A program made the translations under genes and the position numbers. Below the pieces are notes generated by a model that saw nothing but the letters and a program-made list of their open reading frames with translations, was not told where the DNA came from and did no database searches. Positions 20,224 to 28,904 of a stretch of DNA of 64,000 nucleotides are shown here, piece by piece. Location of the stretch: positions 6,624,501 through 6,688,500 of the forward strand of contig NZ_CP012333.1 of assembly GCF_001263205.1 (NCBI RefSeq), given 5' to 3'. Position 1 is the stretch's first letter. The number at the start of each line of letters is the position of its first letter. Source of the stretch: Labilithrix luteola (GTDB lineage Bacteria; Myxococcota_A; Polyangia; Polyangiales; Polyangiaceae).

Positions 20224-21468
20224 ATGACTCAAAAGGATACCGATCCTCGGCGCGGTCTACGGGCCCGACTCCTCACGATCGTGACGATGCTCACGATGGC
20301 CGTGGTCACGCCCACCGTTGCCGCGTCTTGTGCCCAGGAGGGCAGCGGCGTCTTTCTCGGCGACGATCGACTCGATTCCGGGTCACCGTCTTTCGTTTCC
20401 ACCGAAGATGCGCAGGTCGACGCCGAGACCATGATCTCGTACTGCCCATCGAGCGCTTGCCCGGCGGGATTCACGACCTGTCCCGATTCCCGTTATCCGT
20501 GCGACGTCTCTCTCGAGACGGATCGCGATAACTGCGGGGCCTGCGGATCCGTCTGCCCGTCCGACGGCCTCGGGAACCTCTATACGTGCGCCAAGGGACG
20601 GTGCGTGCAGAAATGCCAAGGCGCTTATCGTGATTGCGACGGCATCGTCGACAATGGCTGCGAGATCCTCCCGCACACCAACGACCATTGCGGCGAGTGC
20701 GATGTCCAATGTGCGGATCCCGCCAAGCCTTGCGTTGCTCAGCCGGGCGTCAAGGGCATCTATGCCTGCGGCTGCCCCAACGACGGCCTGTATTGTCCCC
20801 GTAATTCGCCGCAGTGCGTGAATCCACAGAACGACGACCACAATTGTGGCGGCTGCGGGGTGGGCTGTGACCCGATGGGCGACGGCCTTCCGCCGCCGGT
20901 CAACGACACCGTCTCTTATGGTTGCTCCAAGGGCGAGTGTGGACACCTCAAATGCACGTTCGGGAATGGCAACTGCGATGGTGACATCGAGTCGAACGGT
21001 TGCGAGACCCGCATCACCACGTCGAAGAACTGCGGTGGATGCGGAGTCGTTTGCCCATCCGGGCAGGATTGCCGCTTCGACGCCACGCACCAGGCCTTCG
21101 AATGCAAGTGCCCGCCCGGTCAGACGCTCTGCGGTGGCGGTTGCGACGGCGACGTTTGCTGGGGCGAGTGCAAGGACCTCGCGTCCGACTCCCTCAATTG
21201 CGGCGGTTGCGGAATCACGTGCAGTGGTCGCTTCGACACCAAATCGATTGCCAGCTGTTCGTACGGCTCGTGTACGCGCGTCTGCCTTCCGGGGTGGGCC
21301 GATTGCAACGGCAATACGGCAGACTCGTGCGAGGTGAATACCGACAGTGATCCGCAGAATTGCGGCGGCTGCGGGATCACCTGCGATGCCCTCCTCGGAC
21401 AGGCCTGTGTGCTCGGGCGTTGCGTCGTCGAGCCGTGCGACAAGGACGCGGGGGGACCCACGCGATGA
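20224..21468 (+). CDS. Cysteine-rich repeat lipoprotein
   Basis: A 414-residue predicted lipoprotein (signal, then AASC near residue 36) starting at the ATG of MTQKDTDPRR. The mature part is built of repeated Cys-rich modules with the signature NCGGCGxxC (for example DNCGACGSVC, HNCGGCGVGC, KNCGGCGVVC, LNCGGCGITC, QNCGGCGITC), each preceded by a GC(E/D)... element. Modules like this are common in myxobacterial and other Myxococcota surface proteins and probably form disulfide-stabilised rods. No catalytic motif is visible. The stop overlaps the next start (ATGA at 21465). It is the first structural gene after the sigma pair, with a 55-bp gap. Confidence 0.85.
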   Translation: MTQKDTDPRRGLRARLLTIVTMLTMAVVTPTVAASCAQEGSGVFLGDDRLDSGSPSFVSTEDAQVDAETMISYCPSSACPAGFTTCPDSRYPCDVSLETDRDNCGACGSVCPSDGLGNLYTCAKGRCVQKCQGAYRDCDGIVDNGCEILPHTNDHCGECDVQCADPAKPCVAQPGVKGIYACGCPNDGLYCPRNSPQCVNPQNDDHNCGGCGVGCDPMGDGLPPPVNDTVSYGCSKGECGHLKCTFGNGNCDGDIESNGCETRITTSKNCGGCGVVCPSGQDCRFDATHQAFECKCPPGQTLCGGGCDGDVCWGECKDLASDSLNCGGCGITCSGRFDTKSIASCSYGSCTRVCLPGWADCNGNTADSCEVNTDSDPQNCGGCGITCDALLGQACVLGRCVVEPCDKDAGGPTR

Positions 21469-22673
21469 AAGTGCGCTGGTTATTCGTCGCGACGATTACC
21501 GCCATCGTGCCGATGGTCTTCGTCGCGTGTGCGAGCGAGGATCGAACCGTCGCGCCTCCGAACGACGCGGCAACGGCCCTCCCGTCGAGCGACGCCTCCG
21601 TGGAAGCCGCGCCGGACGCTCCATCTCCACCTTGCGACGACTGTGCGTACTTTCCCGACGCCTGCACGGCGGACGTTCTCTGCCAGAGCGGCCCTTTCGT
21701 CGCCGATGCGCCGGGAGGCACGATCGATTCTCGAACACGAATGAACGTCGTTCGAGGACGCTCCGCGACCGACGTTTGGGCCGCCGGGGCACTCGGGGCC
21801 ATGGCGCACTTCGACGGCGCGTCATGGAAAGTATCGGATGTCGGCGTCCCGTCGTCGATCTTCGCTTTGTGGTTGCGTGATTCAGGCGAAGTCGCCATCG
21901 CGGCGATGACCACGCTCTACCTCCACGGCTTGGCGGGCGGCGCCGACGCATCGGCTGGCGGCTGGACGACGCCCGACGCGCCGTCGACGCCGAGCGACTA
22001 TCGCGGCGCGAGCATGACGTTGATGTCCACCTTCGCGGCACCCGGCGCGGAATGGATGTGGTGTGCGACGCGGAGCGAGGACGCCGACCCCGCCATGCGC
22101 ACGAGCGGTCTCTGGCGTCTACGCAGGACGGCGGACGGAAACTTCGAAATCGGAGTCGGCATTGCTCCCGCGACGTGCCGATTCACATATCCCTGCTCGC
22201 AAATGACGAGCGTACACGGGCTCACGCCGAACGAGCTTTGGGCCGTTGGTTCGAGCGGCGCAGCCATTCATCTCGTCGACGCCGACGGTGAAATCCCCAC
22301 GGCCGAGCCGTTCAATACGCAGACCATGAATGCCCTCAATGGCGTGTGGGTGGCACCGAACGGCGAGGTCTGGGCCGTCGGCGCTCAGGGCACCATCCGT
22401 CACCATCATGGCGATTCTCGAGTTTGGGACGTCGTGGCCGACGTGCCGACAAGCGTCGACCTCAATGCGGTTTGGGGCACCTCGACATCGGACATCTGGG
22501 CTGTCGGTAGCAAGGGCGTCGTTCTTCACTACGACGGCGCGGGGTGGTCGCGCGTCGCCGTTGCCGGACTCGGGCAGCGTCGCCCGAACCTGACGTCCGT
22601 GTGGACCGCCTCGCCAGGACGCGTCTGGGTTGCCGGGCAAGGCGTTCTTCTCTCGGTCGGAGGTCATTCATGA
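21465..22673 (+). CDS. Propeller-like repeat lipoprotein A
   Basis: A 402-residue predicted lipoprotein (MKVRWLFVATITAIV..., lipobox VFVAC) with an Asp/Ala/Pro spacer. The mature domain carries repeated blade-like motifs of the form (S/A)TDVWA(A/V)G...(V)(L/M)H(Y/F)DG(A)(S/G)W, for example ATDVWAAGALGAMAHFDG and SDIWAVGSKGVVLHYDG. In Myxococcota such motifs form beta-propeller-like extracellular domains of unknown ligand. The start lies inside the upstream stop (ATGA) and its own stop overlaps the next ATG (22670), so translation is coupled at both ends. It shares the DVW/WAVG repeat style with the following gene, which suggests an old duplication. Confidence 0.83.
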   Translation: MKVRWLFVATITAIVPMVFVACASEDRTVAPPNDAATALPSSDASVEAAPDAPSPPCDDCAYFPDACTADVLCQSGPFVADAPGGTIDSRTRMNVVRGRSATDVWAAGALGAMAHFDGASWKVSDVGVPSSIFALWLRDSGEVAIAAMTTLYLHGLAGGADASAGGWTTPDAPSTPSDYRGASMTLMSTFAAPGAEWMWCATRSEDADPAMRTSGLWRLRRTADGNFEIGVGIAPATCRFTYPCSQMTSVHGLTPNELWAVGSSGAAIHLVDADGEIPTAEPFNTQTMNALNGVWVAPNGEVWAVGAQGTIRHHHGDSRVWDVVADVPTSVDLNAVWGTSTSDIWAVGSKGVVLHYDGAGWSRVAVAGLGQRRPNLTSVWTASPGRVWVAGQGVLLSVGGHS

Positions 22674-24058
22674 GACGCGCACTCATTCTCGCGTGGGCGC
22701 CTTGTGCGCTGGCCCTTGGCCTCGTGAACGCTTGCGCATCGGCAGACGAGGTCGCTCAGACGCCGGCGCCTGCACCCACGGGGGTCGAGGCGGTTCCCGA
22801 AGCGGCGCCGCCCGTCGAGGCGTCGTCGGTGGACGCTGGCGTCGACGCTGCGGAATCGACGTGCAGCGAAGCGGGCTGGTGCACCACTGTTTTGCCCGAC
22901 TCCGATCTCGTGATGAGAGACGTTTGGCCGGTGGCTGACGGCAGCGCGGCCTTTGCCATCGCCGAAAGCCCCACCCGCGGCGTCAAAGTTCTCCTCTGGG
23001 AGAAATCAGGCAATCCAGACAATTCCTGGAAGTACATCGACGACAATACGCAGAACGCTCCGGGCCACGGAAAGTACGCCGGCGGAGTTTGGGCACCCAG
23101 CGCGAACGAGGCCTACTTCACCGTTGCTCCCGCGACCGTCTACCACGGGACGCGCCCGGCGGATCCCACGGCCGCCTGGTCTTGGACCTCGTCGGTGCTG
23201 GCGGACCATAGCCCCGACCTCGTCGATGCACCTTCCGCGCTACCGCACGATCACGGGTATCCGATGAATCCCGTGCTCGAAGGCAATTATCCCGCTCTGG
23301 GCGTCTGGGGAACCGGCGCGTCCGACGTTTACGCGTGGTTCGCCAATACCGTCTATCACTGGACAACCGACGACAGCGGCAACTTCGCTTGGGTCGCCGA
23401 ATACATTGCCGACGATGCCGAATCGGACCCCGAGGATCCGAGCGTCGTCGAACACATCTATATCGTGAGCGCGACCGGAACAGGTCCGGACGACGTCTGG
23501 TTCTCCGGCACGCGTGATCGTTATCCATACGGAACGGCGTGCGGTCTCCTCGTGCACAAGGCCGCCGGCGTGTATTCGCGTGTCGCGGACGGCATCGTGC
23601 CGAGTGCCGGCGGGAAAGGACAAACCTGCCAAGGACGGAGAGGCGTCTTTCTCATCGAAGGGAGGGACGGCTGGCTGACCGACATCCAGGAGATCGCTCC
23701 GGAGCACATCGTCGGTCTGAAAGGTGGGCGCGACGTGATGCGTTTGACGTCGGTCGACGGTGCCTGGAACGCCGAGCTTTTCGACATTCCGCAGCCGGTG
23801 ACCGTCTTCAAATCAGGCCTCTCTTCACTCTGGAGTCCTCCACTCGGGAAGGACGTGCCGAGCGATCAACTTTGGCTCAGCGGTTTCGGTCTCGTCCTGC
23901 GAGGAGCCGACGTTTGGAATGGCGATCCGTTCCAAGTATCGACGATTTCGCTCAATGGTGCTCCGACGAGGCGTCCCATCCACCGGGTCCGGGGGGCGTC
24001 GTCTCATGATCTTTGGGCCGTCGGAGTACGCTATGCGTTCCACAATACGACTCCGTGA
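22670..24058 (+). CDS. Propeller-like repeat lipoprotein B
   Basis: A 462-residue predicted lipoprotein (signal, lipobox LVNAC) with a short Ala/Pro/Val spacer. Blade-like motifs recur: SANEAYFTVAPATVYHG, ASDVYAWFANTVYHW, PDDVWFSGTRDRYPYG and the final SHDLWAVGVRYAFHN. It is related in style to the gene just upstream but longer and with more aromatic blades. The ATG sits in the ATGA overlap at 22670. Its 3' end overlaps the next gene by 26 bases (24033-24058), more than the four-base overlaps in the rest of the operon. It is probably displayed at the cell surface; ligand unknown. Confidence 0.8.
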   Translation: MRRALILAWAPCALALGLVNACASADEVAQTPAPAPTGVEAVPEAAPPVEASSVDAGVDAAESTCSEAGWCTTVLPDSDLVMRDVWPVADGSAAFAIAESPTRGVKVLLWEKSGNPDNSWKYIDDNTQNAPGHGKYAGGVWAPSANEAYFTVAPATVYHGTRPADPTAAWSWTSSVLADHSPDLVDAPSALPHDHGYPMNPVLEGNYPALGVWGTGASDVYAWFANTVYHWTTDDSGNFAWVAEYIADDAESDPEDPSVVEHIYIVSATGTGPDDVWFSGTRDRYPYGTACGLLVHKAAGVYSRVADGIVPSAGGKGQTCQGRRGVFLIEGRDGWLTDIQEIAPEHIVGLKGGRDVMRLTSVDGAWNAELFDIPQPVTVFKSGLSSLWSPPLGKDVPSDQLWLSGFGLVLRGADVWNGDPFQVSTISLNGAPTRRPIHRVRGASSHDLWAVGVRYAFHNTTP

Positions 24059-25403
24059 TTGGCGTCTTGCTGCTGCCGTGTTCGTGCTCGCGGGCTCGAC
24101 GGCGTGGACGGCGAGCTGTTCGAGCGATGGAGACAGCGATCGTGGCGACGGCGGCGTGCTCGCTTCCGACGATGCTGGCCCGGAAGCGTCATCGCAAGAT
24201 GCCACGACCGATACGAGCACGCCGGCCGTCGATGCAGGTCCCGTCGATGCCGCGCCGCTGCCGGTCGTCTGCACGTCCAAGCCTTGCGCGCTTTCACTGG
24301 TGACTACGTTCGGCGTTTCGGACGAGCGAAGCGAGGGATACTGCGCTCGACTCGACGACGGGACGGTCGCGTGTTGGGGCGGTAACGGCGATGGCCAGCT
24401 CGGTCGCGGGGACGACGCGGGCGTGGACGACGATCCCACGCCCCGCCGCGTCCTCGGCGTCTCGAACGTCGTGGCGCTCGACCATACGTGTGCCGTCGAC
24501 GGCAGCGGTGGCGTCCACTGCTGGGGCACCGGACCGTTTCTTCGCGACGACGCGGGCGTGGCGACTACCGAGCGAACCGCCGTAACCTTGCCGCTGCCGC
24601 CGGTGACGAACATCGGTGTCGGGCCGGTGACCGCCTGCGCGACCACCTCGGACGGAGTGCTTTGCTGGGGCCGAAACGACGACGGCCAGGTAGCTCCGTT
24701 CGGCGCCGAACCGCGTTTCGATGCGCTCACGCCACGTCTCGTCGCTCTGCCCGCAGGGGCAAAGCCGCGAAGCCTTGCGGTCGCACGCGCGTCGTTCGCC
24801 ATCGGCCAAGACGGCACCATGGTGAGCTGGGGAGCCAACCCGCCGCTCGCGCGATCGTCGTCGCTGTCGCCCGACCCTTATCCGTTGCCCGTCGCCCTCG
24901 GCGCCGTGTCGTCGGTGGACGTGATCCAGGACAATGCCTGCGCCACGGCGGGCGGGACTGGATACTGCTGGGGGGCGGTCACTCCGAAGTATCTCGATCC
25001 GGAAGGCGTGTCGCTCTTGTTGCGTGCGATGCCGACGCCGGTGGTCGCGCCCGAACCGCTCACCCGTATCGCGACGACGCGTAACATCGTTATCGACAAC
25101 CTCGGCACGCGCATCGTGCAGCCGCAACGCTGGTGCGCGTGTGGCCGTTCGGGAGCCGTCTACTGCGCGGGGTACAACGCGAGCGGCCAAGCAGGCGACG
25201 GAACGAAGGACTTCGCCTACCAAGCCGTGAAGGTGCGCGGCTTGCCCGAGCCGGCCGCGGACGTGAAGGCGACGCCCGATGCTACGTGCGCGCTTCTCAC
25301 GAGTGGCAAAATCTATTGCTGGGGGAGTGATTACTATGGCCAGCTCGGCACCGGCGAAATCAAAGTACCGAGTCTGGAGCCCAAGGAGGTACGACTCCCA
25401 TGA
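24033..25403 (+). CDS. RCC1-repeat lipoprotein
   Basis: A 456-residue predicted lipoprotein (MRSTIRLRDWRLAAAV..., lipobox TASC) with an Asp/Ala-rich spacer. The mature part contains RCC1-type blades: VACWGGNGDGQLGRG, HTCAVDGSGGVHCWG, GVLCWGRNDDGQ, GAVYCAGYNASGQAGDG, and IYCWGSDYYGQLGTG. RCC1 domains are seven-bladed propellers; bacterial versions are usually secreted or surface-bound adhesive domains. Cys residues in the blades could form disulfides outside the cell. The start is inside the preceding gene's 3' end and the stop overlaps the next ATG (25400), so it belongs to the same coupled operon. Confidence 0.88.
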   Translation: MRSTIRLRDWRLAAAVFVLAGSTAWTASCSSDGDSDRGDGGVLASDDAGPEASSQDATTDTSTPAVDAGPVDAAPLPVVCTSKPCALSLVTTFGVSDERSEGYCARLDDGTVACWGGNGDGQLGRGDDAGVDDDPTPRRVLGVSNVVALDHTCAVDGSGGVHCWGTGPFLRDDAGVATTERTAVTLPLPPVTNIGVGPVTACATTSDGVLCWGRNDDGQVAPFGAEPRFDALTPRLVALPAGAKPRSLAVARASFAIGQDGTMVSWGANPPLARSSSLSPDPYPLPVALGAVSSVDVIQDNACATAGGTGYCWGAVTPKYLDPEGVSLLLRAMPTPVVAPEPLTRIATTRNIVIDNLGTRIVQPQRWCACGRSGAVYCAGYNASGQAGDGTKDFAYQAVKVRGLPEPAADVKATPDATCALLTSGKIYCWGSDYYGQLGTGEIKVPSLEPKEVRLP

Positions 25404-27217
25404 GCTCGTCTGCTTTTCTCGGCCGCACGGCCTTGCGTTCTCGCGTCGCGCTTTCCTGTGTCGGAGGGCTCGTGACGGCCATCGTGGCGTTCGCCGCGGG
25501 CGCTTGTGGAGAGTCCCGGAACAGCTTCGTCCCTCCATCGGACACCTTCGGAGAAGCTGGAGCCGATGCGGGCGATTGCCAATTCCAATGTTCGCTCGAC
25601 GGCCGTTCGGTCGTACGCGCCTGCACGGGAGAAATCGTCGAGACCTGCCCGCCGGATCTCGCCTGTGGCGGTGCAAGGTGCCAAGAGCCCTGCGCGGCGG
25701 CCGCCGACGATCGGACGTCGAACGGCTGTGAGTACTATTTGCAGACGCCGCGCCTCGACAAGGTTTTCCAGCAATCGTGTCTGGCGGCGTTCCTGGTGAA
25801 TACGTCGACGTTGCCAGTCGACGTCAGTTTGGACCTCGACGGTCAGCCGCTCGACCTGTCGAAGTCGATGTTCCTCACCCATCCGGGCGACGCGACGCTC
25901 CTTCCGCATAGCGGCCCAATTGCCCCCGGCGAGAGCGTCATTCTCTTCGTGTCCGATCGCGACCCGGACCAGAATGTGCCGCCGGGCACGGAGGGGGAAG
26001 TGATCGGCTGTCCGAAGGAAGCCGTCGCGGCTTCGCATTCGGATCCGCTGCCGAATCGAACGGGCATCGGACGAGCCTTCCATATGACGACCAACCGGCC
26101 CGTCGGCGCATCGACGATTTATCCGTTCGGTGGCGCACGGAGCTACCTTCCGGCGGCTACGTTGCTCCTGCCCGTGGCGACTTGGTCGAAGGAACACGTC
26201 CTCATCGACGGCTGGTCGCGGAGCGAGGCCGGGAGGCCGGGCGCTCAGATCGTCGCTTCCGCCGACGACACGGTGGTGACGATCAACCCGACGCAGGACA
26301 TTCAGGACGGTACGGGAGTCAAAGGCACCGCGGCGCGCTTGCCGGCGACGTACCATCTCGACAAGGGCCAGGTCTTGCAGTTCGTGCAAGACGCCGAGCT
26401 CACCGGAAGCATCGTCACGTCGACCAAGCCGACGACCATCTTCGGGGGCAACAGTTGCGCCCTCATTCCGATCGACGGCGCGGCGTGCGATTACCTTCAT
26501 CAACAGATTCCCGCATTCGAGCAGTGGGGCTCGGAATATGTCGGCGTGGGATATCGGCCTCGTCTCGACAACGAACACGAGCCGGTGCCTTATCGGATCG
26601 TCGCTGCGCGCGACGGTACACGCCTCGAATACGATCCAGTGATTCCGCCCGGCGCGCCGACCACGTTGAGCGCCGGCGAAATGGCGACGTTCGCCTCCGG
26701 CACGGGGGACGCATTCGTGGTCCGTTCGCAAGACGGCGAACATCCGATCTATCTCGCCTCGTACATGACGGGCGGGGACATGGACTATTACGGATCGGCG
26801 GGATTCGGAGGCAAAGGCGATCCCGAGTTCATCAACGTGATCCCTGCCGGGCAATATCTGAACTCGTACAGCTTCTATGCCGATCCGACGTATGCCGAAA
26901 CCTCGCTCGTGATCGTGCGCGCGAAAGCGAAGGATCGATTCGAGGATGTCTGGCTCGAGTGCGCGGGCAATCTGACCGACTGGCGTCCCGTCGATGCCAA
27001 AGGAAAGTACGAATTCACGCGCGTCGATCTCATGCGGTCACACGGACACGGACAAGAGTTCGACGGTGGCGTGTGTCAGAGCGGTCTGCAGCGGATGCGG
27101 AGCGACGGCCCGTTCACGGCGACCTTGTGGGGATGGGACGCTTACGCGAGCTACGGATATCCCGGCGGTATGGCCCAAAGGCGGCTCGTGACGTCGCCGC
27201 TCGTACCCGTGCAATGA
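25400..27217 (+). CDS. IgGFc-binding-domain lipoprotein
   Basis: A 605-residue predicted lipoprotein (signal, then AAGAC near residue 36). Residues ~55-110 form a Cys-rich module. The large remainder resembles the IgGFc-binding N-terminal domain known from mucin-like animal proteins and from bacterial surface proteins: STIYPFGGARSYLPAATLLLP, QIVASADDTVVTINP, TIFGGNSCALIP, and YLASYMTGG. This suggests a surface adhesin. The gene is the last of the sigma-led operon, coupled by an ATGA overlap. A 13-bp-stem hairpin nine bases past its stop marks the operon end. Confidence 0.86.
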   Translation: MSSSAFLGRTALRSRVALSCVGGLVTAIVAFAAGACGESRNSFVPPSDTFGEAGADAGDCQFQCSLDGRSVVRACTGEIVETCPPDLACGGARCQEPCAAAADDRTSNGCEYYLQTPRLDKVFQQSCLAAFLVNTSTLPVDVSLDLDGQPLDLSKSMFLTHPGDATLLPHSGPIAPGESVILFVSDRDPDQNVPPGTEGEVIGCPKEAVAASHSDPLPNRTGIGRAFHMTTNRPVGASTIYPFGGARSYLPAATLLLPVATWSKEHVLIDGWSRSEAGRPGAQIVASADDTVVTINPTQDIQDGTGVKGTAARLPATYHLDKGQVLQFVQDAELTGSIVTSTKPTTIFGGNSCALIPIDGAACDYLHQQIPAFEQWGSEYVGVGYRPRLDNEHEPVPYRIVAARDGTRLEYDPVIPPGAPTTLSAGEMATFASGTGDAFVVRSQDGEHPIYLASYMTGGDMDYYGSAGFGGKGDPEFINVIPAGQYLNSYSFYADPTYAETSLVIVRAKAKDRFEDVWLECAGNLTDWRPVDAKGKYEFTRVDLMRSHGHGQEFDGGVCQSGLQRMRSDGPFTATLWGWDAYASYGYPGGMAQRRLVTSPLVPVQ

Positions 27218-27225
27218 CGGTTCGG

Positions 27226-27259
27226 CGACGATGCGCTCGTGGCTCCGAGCGCATCGTCG
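27226..27259. terminator. Strong bidirectional hairpin terminator
   Basis: A perfect inverted repeat: a 13-base stem (CGACGATGCGCTC pairing with its complement) closes an eight-base loop between the convergent stops of the IgGFc-type gene and trpS. There is no T-run on either side, but the length and GC content make it one of the most stable stems in the window. It probably ends both transcripts. Confidence 0.8.
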
Positions 27260-27267
27260 TCACGTCG

Positions 27268-28335
27268 TCACGGGAAGGAGAGCTTGCGCGGCCCGAAGTC
27301 GAGCTTCATGGCTTGCTTGGCCATGTAGAGCGTCTCTTCGGCGATCGCGTTCGCCTTCGCGTGGTGAGCGCGCAGGATCTCGAGAACGCGCTTGTCGCCA
27401 GCCTCACCCTCGAGGGCCGCGCGGCGTTCGCGCATCGGGGCGATGAGCTCGTCGATGGCGGCAGCGACTTCGACCTTCACGTGGCCGTCGCCGAGGTTGT
27501 CGCCGCGCGAGTAGCGATCTTCGAGCTCGGCAACGCGCGCCGGGTCCTTGATGAAGGCGCGCACGTATTGGAAGAGGGCGTTGTTGATGTCTCCCGGCTC
27601 CGTCATCGTCTGACGACCCGTGTAGAGTCCACCCATCTTCTTCTTGATCTCCTTCGCCGTGTCGGTGAGGAGGATCGCGTTGCCGAGGCTCTTCGACATC
27701 TTCGTCTTGCCGTCGGTGCCGATGAGGCGACCGATGCGGCCGACGAGCGCGTTCGGGATCGGGAAGACGCCACCTTCGGCGACGTGCTGCTCGTCCTTCG
27801 TCTGGGGGTCGACCCCACAGTACGTCCAGTTGAAGCGGCGGCCGACCTCGCGGCACATTTCGATGTGCGCGACCTGATCTTCGCCGACGGGGACGAGCTC
27901 GGCGCGGAAGGCGAGAATATCGGCGCACTGGCCGACCGCGTAGAGCGGGAAGCCGAAGCTGTAGTGGTCGCCGAGATCCTTGAGCTCGATCTCTGTCTTG
28001 AGCGTCGGGTTGCGCATGACCCGGTTGAACGGGAGCAGCATCGCGAAATACCAGGTGAGCTCGGCAATCGCCGGGATCTCGGTCTGGAGCACGAGTGTCG
28101 AGCGCTCGGGATCGATGCCCGCGGCGAGCCAGTCCTTCGCGATGTCGAGCGTGTCCCGTCGGATGTCGTCCGGGGACTCCGCGCGTGTCGTGAACGCGTG
28201 CATGTTCGCGAGCAGGAAGAAGCAGTCGTAGTCGTCCTGGAGGCGAACGCGGTTCTCGAGCGAGCCCACCCAGTGGCCGAGGTGGAGTCGGCCAGAGGGA
28301 GTGTCACCGGTGAGAATGCGAGGTCGGTTTTTCAC
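27268..28335 (-). CDS. trpS: Tryptophan--tRNA ligase
   Basis: Charges tRNA-Trp with tryptophan in the cytoplasm. This class I synthetase of 355 residues has the HIGH-type signature in PSGRLHLGHWVGSL (residues ~13-26) and an exact KMSKSLGN box near residue 208. The middle (LLPFNRVMRNPTLKTE, VPVGEDQVAHIEMCREVGRRFN) matches the tryptophan/tyrosine subfamily, and GDTPSGRLHLGHW points to tryptophan. The ATG at 28335 is six residues before the first strand. It is transcribed toward the strong hairpin at 27226-27259. Nothing is unusual apart from its accessory-gene neighbours. Confidence 0.96.
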   Translation of the reverse strand: MKNRPRILTGDTPSGRLHLGHWVGSLENRVRLQDDYDCFFLLANMHAFTTRAESPDDIRRDTLDIAKDWLAAGIDPERSTLVLQTEIPAIAELTWYFAMLLPFNRVMRNPTLKTEIELKDLGDHYSFGFPLYAVGQCADILAFRAELVPVGEDQVAHIEMCREVGRRFNWTYCGVDPQTKDEQHVAEGGVFPIPNALVGRIGRLIGTDGKTKMSKSLGNAILLTDTAKEIKKKMGGLYTGRQTMTEPGDINNALFQYVRAFIKDPARVAELEDRYSRGDNLGDGHVKVEVAAAIDELIAPMRERRAALEGEAGDKRVLEILRAHHAKANAIAEETLYMAKQAMKLDFGPRKLSFP

Positions 28336-28387
28336 GGCCGTGGGAGGCTAGCCGAGAACGGGCAAGCGTGGGTGGGCGAGATGCAGG

Positions 28388-28894
28388 TCATTGCGCCTTG
28401 CCCGCCTCGGGAACGCTCGTGCCTGCGTCCACGGTTGGGGTCGCGCCTGCGTCGACCCCCGGACTGCCAGCATCCGTCGTGGGGCCCACGATGACGACGA
28501 CGCCCGTTTGATCGGGATTCGCTCCACCATCGGGCTGGGGCGTGCCCGTGCCGTCTCCGCCGAGAGCGGCTCCGCCCGAGACGCCGCCGCTCGTTCCGTT
28601 GCCGGTTCCGACGTTCGTTCCCGGCGTCGTATCGTCCGCGCCAGCCGCTCCGGGAATGCTTCCGCTCGTTCCATTGCCGGTGCCGACATTCGTGAGGCCA
28701 CCACCATCGCCCGCGGTGGCGCCGTTGTTGTTCGAGCCCCCGGGCGCGGGATTCGGTCCGTTGTTGGTCGACCGTCCACCGGCGCCGGTCGAGGCCGGTG
28801 ACGTTCCACGATCATTGAACGATGCCGGGTGCGCGTCGAAGTCGGAACACGCCACCATCGTGACGACGAGCGCGATCAGTACGCTTCGCTGCAT
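28388..28894 (-). CDS. Low-complexity Gly/Thr/Asn-rich lipoprotein
   Basis: A 168-residue predicted lipoprotein starting at an ATG preceded by GAGGAGG. The signal ends in VTMVAC and the mature protein begins CSDF. The rest is almost entirely Gly, Thr, Asn, Ser, Pro and Asp, with a repeated NVGTGNGTSG unit at least twice. It is probably disordered and exposed. The upstream gene on the same strand, ten bases away, encodes a second protein with the same CSDF mature start and a similar composition, so the two look like a diverged duplicate pair in one operon. The function is unknown. Confidence 0.72.
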   Translation of the reverse strand: MQRSVLIALVVTMVACSDFDAHPASFNDRGTSPASTGAGGRSTNNGPNPAPGGSNNNGATAGDGGGLTNVGTGNGTSGSIPGAAGADDTTPGTNVGTGNGTSGGVSGGAALGGDGTGTPQPDGGANPDQTGVVVIVGPTTDAGSPGVDAGATPTVDAGTSVPEAGKAQ

Positions 28895-28904
28895 GACAGC
28901 CTCC

